From assembly GCA_019192545.1 (NCBI GenBank), contig JAHCMI010000034.1, positions 21,539-85,538 of the forward strand: DNA of 64,000 bases. Direction: 5' to 3'. Under the pieces are notes generated by a model. It was not told the DNA's origin. It was given only the letters and a program-made list of their open reading frames with translations, and did no database searches. This DNA comes from Rivularia sp. MS3. GTDB taxonomy: Bacteria > Cyanobacteriota > Cyanobacteriia > Cyanobacteriales > Nostocaceae. Positions 18,244 through 27,471 of this stretch are shown here, in pieces (the first letter of the stretch is position 1; each line of letters begins with the position of its first letter). The translations under genes and the position numbers were made by a program.

Positions 18244-19221
18244 TTAGGAAAATTTCTTTACATAATTTGAGAGCCACGATACCAAATTAAGCTTGTGTAA
18301 TATAATTTGTCTGGCTTCAGCAATTGCTTCTTTGGCTTCATACCAAGCATCCGGCGTAGATGTGACTTCTTTTATATAAGCCAATCCTTTTTCATCCATA
18401 CTTGGTAATCTTAAAAAGCTACCCGGAGGTAACAATTTATCGGCAGCAGGGCCACCATAATAAATAGGTAAACACCAACCTAATAGAGAATCCCAAAGTT
18501 TTTCGCTTACATACCAATCATTGTCGATATAGTTCTCTACTGATAAGTTGTAATAGTAAGGTGCCATACCATACCATTTATTACCAAGTTCTCCGTTTCC
18601 TCTTGCCCAATCTGGTAAATTACGTCCGTATACATCTAGTTCTAATTCACTATCGCGGAGCATCTTTAAAAATGCTAAACGCTTGCGATGATTTTCGGTA
18701 CGGTTGATACCTGATGTAACCCAACTTAAAGGCTTCTCTTTGATTGGTGGCGGCATTTCATTTAACTCTCTAAATGAGTTAGAGTAATACCAAATTGCAG
18801 GCATATAATCGGGATTGGGTGCATAATCATCCGGTCCAGAAACATAGCTACAATAGTTTTGAGCTATTTGATAAAATTTCTTGTTCTTTTCAACGACTTC
18901 ATCTAAAGGTGGTTCTCGCAACAAATAAATCACCTTATCTTTAGGCATTCCTCGAAGTTTTTTCTGAAAGGTGTTTTGTACTTTTTCGTAATGTTTTTGT
19001 CGTTTTCTATTCTTCCAGAACAATAAATGTTTTTGCGGTGGCTTAGGAAAACTCGTGTAATTGTACATCAACAGAAAATCTGGTTTTGCATGTGTCGAAA
19101 CCAGTTGAATATTATCCCAAACGCCAAAATGCTCGGGAGTTTGTTGCCACAGCCAATCGCTGACGTTATCCAAAGCGCTGTAGCTGCTCATCATGCCAAT
19201 TTTGATTTTATTTGTAGTCAT
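18244..19221 (-). CDS. GT10-family (alpha-1,3-fucosyltransferase-like) glycosyltransferase
   Basis: 325 aa. The C-terminal half carries the fucosyltransferase donor-binding signature: SVENYIDNDWYVSEKLWDSL followed by GWCLPIYYGGPAADKLLPPGSF, matching the N-x(5-7)-Y-V-(T/S)-E-K-L pattern of GT10 enzymes. The N-terminal part (KIGMMSSYSALDNVSDWLW, LLREPPLDEV) fits the acceptor domain. It should transfer fucose or a related 6-deoxyhexose from a GDP-sugar to the glycan made by this operon. ATG at 19221. GDP-fucose synthesis genes are not in the window, so the true donor is open. Confidence 0.85.
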   Translation of the reverse strand: MTTNKIKIGMMSSYSALDNVSDWLWQQTPEHFGVWDNIQLVSTHAKPDFLLMYNYTSFPKPPQKHLLFWKNRKRQKHYEKVQNTFQKKLRGMPKDKVIYLLREPPLDEVVEKNKKFYQIAQNYCSYVSGPDDYAPNPDYMPAIWYYSNSFRELNEMPPPIKEKPLSWVTSGINRTENHRKRLAFLKMLRDSELELDVYGRNLPDWARGNGELGNKWYGMAPYYYNLSVENYIDNDWYVSEKLWDSLLGWCLPIYYGGPAADKLLPPGSFLRLPSMDEKGLAYIKEVTSTPDAWYEAKEAIAEARQIILHKLNLVSWLSNYVKKFS

Positions 19222-19299
19222 ATGATTATTTGTATTAATTAGGGAATAGGGAGTAGGGAATAGGGAATAGAATTTTTATAATTGTTCGCTGTTCAATGT

Positions 19300-20514
19300 T
19301 CAATATTCGCTGATAACTGGCTTTAAAGATTCATCAACATAGCTGAGAATCTTCGCGGCTCGATTTTCCCAAGAAAACTGCTTAACGAAATCGATACTAT
19401 CAGAATAGCCTTCTATTTTTCGGGGATGGGTTGCTAAAACTTGGGCTAAGGATGCTTTAAATTCGGTGGCACTATCAGGCTCGCACCATGCGGCGATCGC
19501 CTTTGTATTTTCAAACTCAGTTAAGGAAGGAATTCTTGTAGATACAATAGGTGTTCCAGAAGCAAAGTAGTCAAATAGCTTTAAAGGAGAAGTAAAAGTT
19601 GCAGCTTTTCCGGAGCAGTGAGGATGAGCTAAAATATCGGCAGCTTGTAATAATGATGCTAATTCTTGTTGCAAAATGAAGCCGAGAAATGTAATATTAT
19701 CAACCTGTTTTTCTTGAGCTAATTGCTGATAATGCTTTACCTGGTTTTCTCTGCCTCCAGCACATACAAATTGAACTTCAGGTAGCTGCTTCGCGACATC
19801 AACTAAAATATCGATGCCTTTAAATTGTTCTAATGCGCCGGAATAAACTATTAACTTTTCTCTATTATTTTGTAGTAATTTCTTTCTCCATTCTGTAGCT
19901 GCTTGGGAATGTCTTTCCATAAACAAGCGATTATAACCATTATGCAGTTTAATTACTTTTTCTGGTGGCATTCCATTGGCAATCATGCTTTGACGTACCG
20001 TATCACCTACGGTTACGGCAATTTGAAATAATGGATTTTTGACTATTTCTTGAGCAAATGGTTTGTCTTCGTGGTGATGGTGTTCGTAAATTGCCGGAAT
20101 ACCATTTTTCACGGCAGCTTCGACAAAATTCCAGTCTCGACTGTGAACAATTTGAGTTTGAGGAAGAATATGGAAAGGAAAATAATATTTAGAAGCAATA
20201 GTATTGGAGCTAGTAAATTTGCTTTTTACATAGTCGATGGGGAAAGGCATCGGTAAAGGAGAAACTTTGAGTTTATCGTGCAGATTATAATATTTTTTGA
20301 GTTCATTGGGTGTTTTTCTCGGTCGGAAGGGGCGAATTAAATCAATCGGGTTTAAAGCTTCTTTTCCTTTGGTAGGGTATATCAATACTGTGGAATAGCC
20401 TAAATTTGCTACAGCATTAGCTGCATTTGTAGATTGAACTAAATGAGCTTCTGGCTTAGGAATTTCTTCTTTAATAAAGTAAATATAGTGCTTTTTAGAA
20501 TGATTATTTTTCAT
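19300..20514 (-). CDS. Glycosyltransferase family 4
   Basis: 404-aa GT-B enzyme. The N-terminal domain begins KHYIYFIKEEIPKPEAHLVQSTNAANAVANLGY. The C-terminal Rossmann half has LIVYSGALEQFKGIDILVDVAKQLP, VQFVCAGGRENQV, ITFLGFILQQELASLLQAADILAHPH and the donor site SPLKLFDYFASGTPIVSTRIPSL, in which the usual E-x7-E first glutamate is replaced (SPLKLFDYF, as in many GT4 enzymes of the exosortase and capsule type). It lies just downstream of the ABC exporter. Sugar is unknown. Confidence 0.9.
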   Translation of the reverse strand: MKNNHSKKHYIYFIKEEIPKPEAHLVQSTNAANAVANLGYSTVLIYPTKGKEALNPIDLIRPFRPRKTPNELKKYYNLHDKLKVSPLPMPFPIDYVKSKFTSSNTIASKYYFPFHILPQTQIVHSRDWNFVEAAVKNGIPAIYEHHHHEDKPFAQEIVKNPLFQIAVTVGDTVRQSMIANGMPPEKVIKLHNGYNRLFMERHSQAATEWRKKLLQNNREKLIVYSGALEQFKGIDILVDVAKQLPEVQFVCAGGRENQVKHYQQLAQEKQVDNITFLGFILQQELASLLQAADILAHPHCSGKAATFTSPLKLFDYFASGTPIVSTRIPSLTEFENTKAIAAWCEPDSATEFKASLAQVLATHPRKIEGYSDSIDFVKQFSWENRAAKILSYVDESLKPVISEY

Positions 20515-20564
20515 AGAATTAAATTAACTTTTTTAATTGTCCATTTATTAATGCTAACTATTAT

Positions 20565-22811
20565 TTAAGCTTTAATATTGTCTTCAAAGTGCTTTAACTC
20601 ATTTAACAAGTGCAAAGCTGACTGATAAGCTTGAGAAACGATTTCATCTTCGGATTTAACTTTATCTTCTTCTTGTTTAATTAATGAATTTAGCAAACTC
20701 ATGATTGATTCTGTATTCTTGCGAAAATCTTTAGAAATATCTTTTAACGTTTCTTCTGGAGTTATTTCGTCGCGACTTTCTCCTGCTGCCGCCACCAGCT
20801 GCCAGTTTCTTTTTAGACTAAAAATATCCTCAAATACATCAACAAAACTGAGAATTTTCCAAGCTGATTTATAACATTCTTCTAATAATTCTTGTTTTTC
20901 TTGAGAATTATCTGCGGAATTATCGATTAACAAAAGCAGATAACCAATCATAGAATTGAGTCGAGTTCGCATTTCGTAAGATACTTTCACCAAACTTTGC
21001 TGACGGTTAGTTTCTGTTTCTCCTTGCGAACCGAACTGCATCGAATAAAGTCTTTTGTAGTAGCCACCTTTTTGCAAGAGTTCCTGGTGAGTTCCGACTT
21101 CTACTACCCTTCCTTGCTCTAAAACCGCTATTTGATTAGCTTTTTGTACCGTAGAAAGACGGTGAGCGACTACCAATGTAGTTCTATCGCGGCTCAAATC
21201 ATCGATAGCTTCTTGTACTAAGCGCTCGGAAACAGTATCTAATGCAGAAGTCGCTTCATCCAAGATCAAAATCTCGGGATTTTGTAATAAAGCTCTGGCT
21301 ATTGCTAATCTTTGCCTTTGCCCTCCCGACAACATGACACCGCGATCGCCGATTGTGGTTTCAAAACCTTGGGGCAGTTTAATAATAAACTCGTAAGCAT
21401 TAGCACGTTTGGCTGCCGAAATCACTTCTTCGTCATCAGCTTCGGGTGTTCCATATGCAATGTTGTTTCTTACCGAATCATTGAAAAGGAAAGTGTCTTG
21501 AGAAACGATTCCCATTGCTTGCCGCAGTGATTGTATATTGAATTCTCTTAAATCTGTATCGTCAATAGTGATTTTACCGGTATTGGGGTCGTAAAATCTT
21601 GGTAAAAGGTCGGCTAAAGTTGATTTACCCGCACCCGAGCCACCTACTAAAGCAAGGGTAGTACCCCGAGGTAAATATAAATCAACATCTTGAAGAATTA
21701 ATTTATCGTGATTGGGATAGCTAAAGGAAATTGAATTGAAATGTATCCCTTTTTCTAACTTTTTAAAGTTAACATCGCCGCTACCCATAAATGGTTTGTT
21801 TTGGATGTCTAAAAAATCTGCAATGATACTAACGCTGGCAGATGTATTAGCAAAATTACTACGTACCGTATTTAACTGAGATAATAATGGCAGCGTTCTT
21901 AAAAGCAGTAATAAATATGTTAGTAATACTGCTGAAAGCGAAGAAATCTGGTCGCTAAAAATAGAGCGACTGATAAATACAATCCCTAACAAAGCTGAGA
22001 TTCCCATTACTTCACTAAGCGGTGCAATTAATTCGGAGTTAGCCTGAGATTTAAAATCTGCCTTTTCTCGATTTTGAATTAATCCCTTAATGCGTAAAAA
22101 TTCTTTGTTTTCGTTACCAGTAGATTTTACCAAACGTATGCCGTTCAAAGTTTCTAGCATGGCGATAGAATATCCTTTAGATATTTCGCTTAATTGCTTA
22201 CCAAATTTTTTAGAACGGATAATTGCATACTGATTTACTACCATTACTAAAGATAATAATAGAACTGCTGCAATAGTTAACTGCCAAGAAAGCAACATTA
22301 ATATGCCAGAAAAAACCAAAAGAGTAATTCCTAGAATTACTAGTTTTGTAATGTTACGTATTGCAGAAGCTGCACGACCACTTTCTATTCCCAGACGGTT
22401 GATTAAATCACCGACTTTCATCTTGGAATAATAATCAATATCAACATCTAATAACAGTTTGACACCAGCTTGACGAATATCTGAAGTCAAACGACGAGTT
22501 AATGTACTAGATGTCAAACTACTCGCATAATTAGCTGCATTTTTTAAACAAATAGTTAGTATAATACCTCCCGCCATCAACCCCAACTGATAGTTTTCTG
22601 GAAATTCATCGAATGGAGTCATGATTGCTTCCAGAAGTGGCGGAGCATCTTTTAAATCTACGGTTTGCCCCACAATCCTTAAAATTACCGGTACGATTAA
22701 TGTAGTACTAATACCGTTAAATAAAGCTCCTGAAAAACCCAATACAATTGTCAATAATATCCAACCTGGATAGGGTTTTGCAAATCTAACAAGCAGCTTT
22801 TTTGTAGACAT
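20565..22811 (-). CDS. ABC exporter (MsbA/HepA-like half-transporter) with C-terminal HisKA-like extension
   Basis: 748 aa, longer than the usual 580-610. Residues 1-330 are the six-helix ABC transporter membrane domain. The nucleotide-binding domain (about 355-590) has Walker A GGSGAGKST near 390, Q-loop VSQDTFLF, signature LSGGQRQR near 494, Walker B ILILDEATSALD and the switch VAHRLST. It should export a lipid-linked glycan. Unusual is the tail from about 600: SYEMRTRLNSMIGY resembles a histidine-kinase H-box (SHEMRTPLN..IGY), but Tyr612 replaces the phospho-acceptor His and Arg replaces the Pro. A helix ECYKSAWKILSFVDVFED follows, as in a HisKA hairpin. A second similar hairpin starts near 692. 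Confidence 0.93.
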   Translation of the reverse strand: MSTKKLLVRFAKPYPGWILLTIVLGFSGALFNGISTTLIVPVILRIVGQTVDLKDAPPLLEAIMTPFDEFPENYQLGLMAGGIILTICLKNAANYASSLTSSTLTRRLTSDIRQAGVKLLLDVDIDYYSKMKVGDLINRLGIESGRAASAIRNITKLVILGITLLVFSGILMLLSWQLTIAAVLLLSLVMVVNQYAIIRSKKFGKQLSEISKGYSIAMLETLNGIRLVKSTGNENKEFLRIKGLIQNREKADFKSQANSELIAPLSEVMGISALLGIVFISRSIFSDQISSLSAVLLTYLLLLLRTLPLLSQLNTVRSNFANTSASVSIIADFLDIQNKPFMGSGDVNFKKLEKGIHFNSISFSYPNHDKLILQDVDLYLPRGTTLALVGGSGAGKSTLADLLPRFYDPNTGKITIDDTDLREFNIQSLRQAMGIVSQDTFLFNDSVRNNIAYGTPEADDEEVISAAKRANAYEFIIKLPQGFETTIGDRGVMLSGGQRQRLAIARALLQNPEILILDEATSALDTVSERLVQEAIDDLSRDRTTLVVAHRLSTVQKANQIAVLEQGRVVEVGTHQELLQKGGYYKRLYSMQFGSQGETETNRQQSLVKVSYEMRTRLNSMIGYLLLLIDNSADNSQEKQELLEECYKSAWKILSFVDVFEDIFSLKRNWQLVAAAGESRDEITPEETLKDISKDFRKNTESIMSLLNSLIKQEEDKVKSEDEIVSQAYQSALHLLNELKHFEDNIKA

Positions 22812-22877
22812 ATATTTTTGAAATTACTTTTATAATATTATATAAGATGAACTTTAAATACCTTTTTAATATATAGC

Positions 22878-24068
22878 TTATAAACGAGAAATTACTTTAG
22901 ATAAAGTCGATGCCATCGCGTCTATACTATAATTTTCAATGCATCTTTCTCTAGCTCTTTTACCTTTTTCAATAGCTGATTCAAAATTCTGGAAAATATG
23001 CTCTATTTTATTCGCAATGTCCTCGGGATTACTGGAATCTACAATATAACCAGTGTCTCCCAAAATCTCTGGAATGTCTCCGACTCTTGTAGCCAAAATT
23101 GGCTTTGCCATTGACATTCCATCTGTTAATTTTAAAGGGAATTGAGCTAAAGCCGCAGGAGTGTTTCTTTGAGGAACAACGATTACATCTGCACCTGCAA
23201 CAATTTCCGGCATTTTATCGGCAGACTGTTTTGGTAATTGAATTATCCAACGCCCCCATTTTTCAATCAATTGAGCATCATAATTATCATAAGGACTACC
23301 ACCAACAATAACTAGTTTTATAGTAGAATCATTTAATTTATCCAGAGCCATTAAAACATCTTCTACTCCTTTGTAAGGTCTTGGCGCACCGGGAAACATT
23401 AAAATTTTATAGTCAGAAAATCCATAACGCTTTTTACTTTCTTGAGAGTTATAAAGTTCGGGATTAAAAAGTGAAGTATCTTTTCCATTTGGAACGAATA
23501 TCCCACCGAAGCGTTTTCTCAAGAATTCAGTATGAATAGTAATGACATCAGCTTTATGCGATAGATTTTCTACCCATTTTAAATAAAGTGGATGGTCTGG
23601 ATATCTCAGCACACCTTCGGACTTTAAAACATCTCTACCAAATTGTTTTAAAGAAGGACGATACTTCCACTTTTCCCCACCAAACCAACTTAATTCCCAA
23701 TCATCAATATCTAAAATTATTGGCTTGCGGGTATTCATTCTTTTAATCAACGACAACCCAAAACTAGTAGGTTTAGGTCTCATCGCATAAATAATATCGC
23801 CATCTAATTGTTTCAAAAGCTTAGAAGCACTGGAAAGAAATCCTGGATAATTATAACCCTTAAATGTCGTAATCTTAACTTCAGATTGGGGAATTACCGC
23901 TGCTTGTTCGCCGAACACGAATCCTAAAATTTCCACTTGATATTCAAGCTTTTGCAGAGCTTGTGCAAGTAAAAAACAACGTACTCCACCACCTCCCCAT
24001 CGACCTTCTCCAGAGGCTGATAGATCGCTAACAACTATAGAAACTTTTAGTTGTTTTTTGCTTTGCAT
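22878..24068 (-). CDS. Glycosyltransferase family 4, first gene of second glycan operon
   Basis: About 396-aa GT-B enzyme: KVSIVVSDLSASGEGRWGGGGVRCFLLAQAL at the N-terminus (Gly-rich loop), DIDDWELSWFGG in the middle, then ILMFPGAPRPYKGVEDVLMAL, IKLVIVGGSPYDNYD and LAQFPLKLTDGMSMAKPILATRVGDIPEI at the donor site. I place the start at the ATG at 24068, with GGGGAAG just upstream; a TTG 15 bases earlier (24083) would add MLWGS. The spacing to the ABC exporter is only 66 bp, so both are probably cotranscribed. Confidence 0.88.
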   Translation of the reverse strand: MQSKKQLKVSIVVSDLSASGEGRWGGGGVRCFLLAQALQKLEYQVEILGFVFGEQAAVIPQSEVKITTFKGYNYPGFLSSASKLLKQLDGDIIYAMRPKPTSFGLSLIKRMNTRKPIILDIDDWELSWFGGEKWKYRPSLKQFGRDVLKSEGVLRYPDHPLYLKWVENLSHKADVITIHTEFLRKRFGGIFVPNGKDTSLFNPELYNSQESKKRYGFSDYKILMFPGAPRPYKGVEDVLMALDKLNDSTIKLVIVGGSPYDNYDAQLIEKWGRWIIQLPKQSADKMPEIVAGADVIVVPQRNTPAALAQFPLKLTDGMSMAKPILATRVGDIPEILGDTGYIVDSSNPEDIANKIEHIFQNFESAIEKGKRARERCIENYSIDAMASTLSKVISRL

Positions 24069-24083
24069 ACTTCCCCACAACAA

Positions 24084-24456
24084 TTAAGTTCTGCTAATTG
24101 ACAATAAAAAATATTAGTAGAAACCCTGATGCCTATTTAAGTGAAGTTTTAAATCTTCTGATAAAACGGCATTTACCCAATGTTTACAGTATAAAAATAC
24201 GAGTCATAGTCTAACTCTGTATCTACTAGTTATCCTAGAGCGAATCTACTGATAGTTCTAGATAAACTCAAATAATTATATCTATGACTAAGTACTATTA
24301 CGGTTTAGTTCGCATTTGTCAATGTTAAGATAAAAACCTAATTATTTGAACGGAGCTATTCTATTCATATTTATGTTTTTATCAGGTTTTAGCTTTTAAA
24401 GTGAATTTCGCTAAACTAGTTTTGCGGTGAATAATCAAAATTAGGAAGGCTAAGTT
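24084..24456. promoter_or_regulatory. Divergent intergenic region, probable promoters for the glycan operon (-) and gloB (+)
   Basis: 373 bp, AT-rich, no gene. It separates two divergent transcription units, so it must carry both promoters, but no unambiguous -35/-10 pair could be assigned by eye. A ribosome-binding site AGGAAGG precedes the gloB ATG. Confidence 0.4.
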
Positions 24457-25230
24457 ATGCAGGTGTTTCGCTTACCGGCACTTTCAGATAATTACATATT
24501 TTTGCTTTATGACGATAAACAAAACATTGCTGCTGTAGTCGATCCAGCCGAAGCCAAACCTGTTTTAAATAAACTCCAAGAACTCAAGGCGGAATTAATT
24601 GCCATTTTTAATACCCATCATCATTACGATCATGTAGGTGGTAATCAAGATTTAATTAAAAAATTTCCACAACTAACAGTCTACGGTGGAAGCTCCGATA
24701 AAGGCAGAATCCCCGGACAACAAGTTTTTCTTGAAGATGGCGATCGCGTTTCTTTTTCTAATCGCACGGGTGAGGTTTTATTCGTTCCCGGACATACCCG
24801 CGCTCACATAGCTTACTATTTTGCTCCCGAGAATCACGGAGAAACAGGAGAATTATTCTGTGGAGACACTTTATTTGCTGGTGGATGCGGTCGGTTGTTT
24901 GAAGGAACACCAGGACAAATGGTAAATTCCCTGAGTAAAATTTGCGATCTACCGGATAATACCCGAATTTGGTGCGCTCACGAATATACTTTAAAGAATT
25001 TAAAATTTGCGATTACGGTAGACGGTGAAAACCCCGAACTTCAACAAAGATTTGAGGAAGTGAAAGCACATCGCAACCGAAATGAAGCTACCGTACCTTC
25101 GTTATTGAAAATCGAAAAAAATACAAATCCGTTTCTTCGATGGCAAGAAGCAGCATTACAATCTGTAGCAAACAGTAGCGATGCGGTGGAAACGTTTGCA
25201 CGATTGCGGGGGATGAAAGATAATTTTTAA
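24457..25230 (+). CDS. gloB: Hydroxyacylglutathione hydrolase (glyoxalase II)
   Basis: 257-aa metallo-beta-lactamase-fold thioesterase that hydrolyses S-lactoylglutathione to D-lactate and glutathione, the second step of methylglyoxal detoxification in the cytosol. The metal ligands are present: [10 protein letters not shown] (HxHxDH, residues about 54-60), [12 protein letters not shown] (His), [19 protein letters not shown] (bridging Asp) and [13 protein letters not shown] (His plus glutathione-binding residues). The C-terminal NPFLRW is typical of GloB. Full length; good ribosome-binding site (AGGAAGG). Confidence 0.96.
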   Translation: MQVFRLPALSDNYIFLLYDDKQNIAAVVDPAEAKPVLNKLQELKAELIAIFNTHHHYDHVGGNQDLIKKFPQLTVYGGSSDKGRIPGQQVFLEDGDRVSFSNRTGEVLFVPGHTRAHIAYYFAPENHGETGELFCGDTLFAGGCGRLFEGTPGQMVNSLSKICDLPDNTRIWCAHEYTLKNLKFAITVDGENPELQQRFEEVKAHRNRNEATVPSLLKIEKNTNPFLRWQEAALQSVANSSDAVETFARLRGMKDNF

Positions 25231-25249
25231 TGATTTGAATTGTTAATCA

Positions 25250-26368
25250 TTAATTTCTTTGATATCTCATTCCCGGAAGTTGTGAAATCAATCCCATTAA
25301 CTCCAATTGCAATAAAGCACTCGAAACTTCTGCTGCGGGCATTTGGGTTTGTTGAATTATAAAATCAAAAGGCAAAGATTCCGAGGAAATAGCTTTCATT
25401 ACCTGATGCAATTCGGGAGGTAAATTCGGCAAAGGCTTTTCTACCTCGGATGTAAAATTACTTACATTATTAACTTGAGGAATCGCACCTAACATTTTTA
25501 ATAAATCATCTAATTCCTTAAGAATAGGAGTAGCACCTTGAGAAACTAATTTTAAGCATCCTTGAGAAGAAAAATCATCGAGTCTTCCCGGCAATGCGTA
25601 AACATCTCTACCGAATTCGTTGGCGTAGTCAGCAGTAATCAACGCACCAGATTTTTGAGGTGCTTCCATCACTAATACAGCCCGAGATAAACCTGCAATA
25701 ATCCGATTGCGTCGAGGAAAGTGGGTTCTATGAGGTTGAGTTTTTGTCGGATATTCGCTGACAACAAAGCCTTGATTTAAAATCTGTTCGTATAATTTGC
25801 GATTTTTTGCAGGATACACTATATCTACACCAGTTCCTAAAGCTGCAATGGTGCGTCCACCAGCTTTGATTGCAGCCGCATGTGAAGCGGTGTCGATTCC
25901 TTCAGCCAAGCCAGAAACCACCGTAAAACCATTTTGTACTAAAGCAGTGCTGATACGGCGAGTCCAACGGATACCGTATTCTGTAGGTTGTCGCGTTCCA
26001 ACTATGGCAACAAGGGGTTTTTGCGCCGAATTTTCCGTTAAATCTAGCTTTCCACAGTAGTAAAGCACCGGTGGAGGGCTGGGAATTTCTAGTAACAAGC
26101 AAGGATATTCTGTATCTGCTGGAGTCCAGAAATTAGGATTTTCTTGTTCGTGCTGTTCTAATAATTTTTCTGGATTTATTTGAGAACGTTGTTTAATTAC
26201 TTTTTGTAAAGTTTGTAAACCAAAACCTTCAACTTCACCCAACTGCGAAGTATCTGCTTCCCAAGAGGTTTTCGGCGAACCGAAATGTTGGTTTAGCCTT
26301 TGCAATAGTATGGGGCCAACTCCTGAAACTCGCGACCAAGCTAACCAGTACGCACGTTCTTCCGTCAA
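25250..26368 (-). CDS. dprA: DNA-processing protein DprA (Smf)
   Basis: 372 aa. DprA loads RecA on incoming single-stranded DNA during natural transformation. An N-terminal SAM-like helical region (VSGVGPILLQRLNQHFGSP) is followed by the Rossmann-like domain: VAIVGTRQPTEYGIRWTRRIS, VVSGLAEGIDTASHAAAI, TIAALGTGVDIVYPAKN, YPTKTQPHRTHFPRRNRIIAGLSRAVLVMEA, SGALITADYANEFGRDVYALPG, and a C-terminal winged-helix (DFIIQQTQMPAAEVSSALLQLELMGLI). The only possible start is a TTG at 26368, supported by GAGGA seven bases upstream; an in-frame stop lies shortly before. The overlap of the conserved motifs with the known family is complete. Confidence 0.96.
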   Translation of the reverse strand: MTEERAYWLAWSRVSGVGPILLQRLNQHFGSPKTSWEADTSQLGEVEGFGLQTLQKVIKQRSQINPEKLLEQHEQENPNFWTPADTEYPCLLLEIPSPPPVLYYCGKLDLTENSAQKPLVAIVGTRQPTEYGIRWTRRISTALVQNGFTVVSGLAEGIDTASHAAAIKAGGRTIAALGTGVDIVYPAKNRKLYEQILNQGFVVSEYPTKTQPHRTHFPRRNRIIAGLSRAVLVMEAPQKSGALITADYANEFGRDVYALPGRLDDFSSQGCLKLVSQGATPILKELDDLLKMLGAIPQVNNVSNFTSEVEKPLPNLPPELHQVMKAISSESLPFDFIIQQTQMPAAEVSSALLQLELMGLISQLPGMRYQRN

Positions 26369-26493
26369 TGTTTTATCCTCATCCTTACCGGTTTAGTATT
26401 CCCAAAAATTGGATGAGGGGAGAGAAGGCAAAAGAGAGAAGCATTAAGAATGATTCAGAAATCAAACCGGATTCCTATATCTACCTTTAACCT

Positions 26494-27150
26494 TCAACCT
26501 TTAACCTTCGTTTTTTGACCTTTTAAATATTCAAATACCGATTTATCTCCAATATCGGGAGGAATTGCCTGTATGGCTTTACGAATTGCGAAAATGATAA
26601 AAAATACTGCCCAAACTGCTAATAAAACTTTTTCTGCTTTTACCGGCAGAATATTGGTCATATGTCCTAGAAGCAGCAGCGGAACTATGGGGGTTAATAG
26701 TTTTGTTTCTAAACGATTGAAGCAAAAAGCTTCTTTAAAATAAATGCCTGTCAATGCTACAAAAGTAAAACCAATTCCGAATATAGTTAGGGGATAATTA
26801 TAAACTGTTTGTGCTAGGGTTTCGCTGTTGGAAAAAGCAATAACAATTGCAGAAATACTGCCAATTGCCCAAAATACTTGTAATGCTCGGTGCAACTCCA
26901 CCATATAGATATGAATGGTTAACAAACTTATTCCCAGAGCAAGACTAAAACCGGCATACAAAAATGTGATTAATTGTAAATTGGGATTATCGTTAAATAA
27001 TACCAAACCGGTACCGACAGCAAAGCAGAGTGCAGCGATCGCCAAACCGGCACGATAGATAACTACGCCCAATCGGTCATCTTTTGTAATTGTAAATTCG
27101 CCAAATTGACCTTGATAGATTTCTGGTATCGATGCTGTTTGTGTTGTCAT
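26494..27150 (-). CDS. DUF2301 integral membrane protein
   Basis: 218 aa, six or seven hydrophobic helices, with an N-terminal soluble tail (EIYQGQFGEFTITKDDRLGVVIYRAGL). The size and layout match the cyanobacterial DUF2301 membrane proteins, whose function is unknown. Note the short motif GIYFKEAFCFNRLETKLLTPIVPLLLLGH. The last six residues (KTKVKG) are encoded by the TTAAAGG-type heptamer filler that starts downstream, so the stop codon itself comes from repeat DNA. Confidence 0.82.
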   Translation of the reverse strand: MTTQTASIPEIYQGQFGEFTITKDDRLGVVIYRAGLAIAALCFAVGTGLVLFNDNPNLQLITFLYAGFSLALGISLLTIHIYMVELHRALQVFWAIGSISAIVIAFSNSETLAQTVYNYPLTIFGIGFTFVALTGIYFKEAFCFNRLETKLLTPIVPLLLLGHMTNILPVKAEKVLLAVWAVFFIIFAIRKAIQAIPPDIGDKSVFEYLKGQKTKVKG

Positions 27151-27471
27151 GGCTATTAAAGCTTAGTAGTTGCTAATCGGTGATTAAAAATACTGTTGAG
27201 CGATTATTTGTAATTTTCTTAATTATCTTGAGGAGTTACGCAACGCTGCATATTTTATTGTAGGGTGCTTGTACACTGACTAATTGTTAACTCAATAATC
27301 AGGTTGTAGTACGGCACCAACCAGCATTTTATGACAGTTGCGACCATTCCCGATCTGAATTAAACAAAATTAAATTAATTTTATTGTGATATATAAATGC
27401 TGCGATTGCTGTGTATTTTAAATTTAAATTTACATTTGTCAACCTATTCCCCATGCCCGATTCCCTATTCT
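27151..27471. repeat. Spacer holding a full copy of the TTACGCAA-type dispersed element (27232-27350)
   Basis: The 119-bp element begins GGAGTTACGCAACGCTGCATA and ends ATGACAGTTGCGACCATTCC; the ends are imperfect inverted repeats. Its middle (about 65 bp, starting at GTAGGGTGCTTGTACACTGA) is identical to the reverse complement of the copy at 34976-35087. No transposase ORF fits inside, so it is non-autonomous. TTCCCTATTC-type heptamer filler occupies 27430-27480. Confidence 0.75.
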
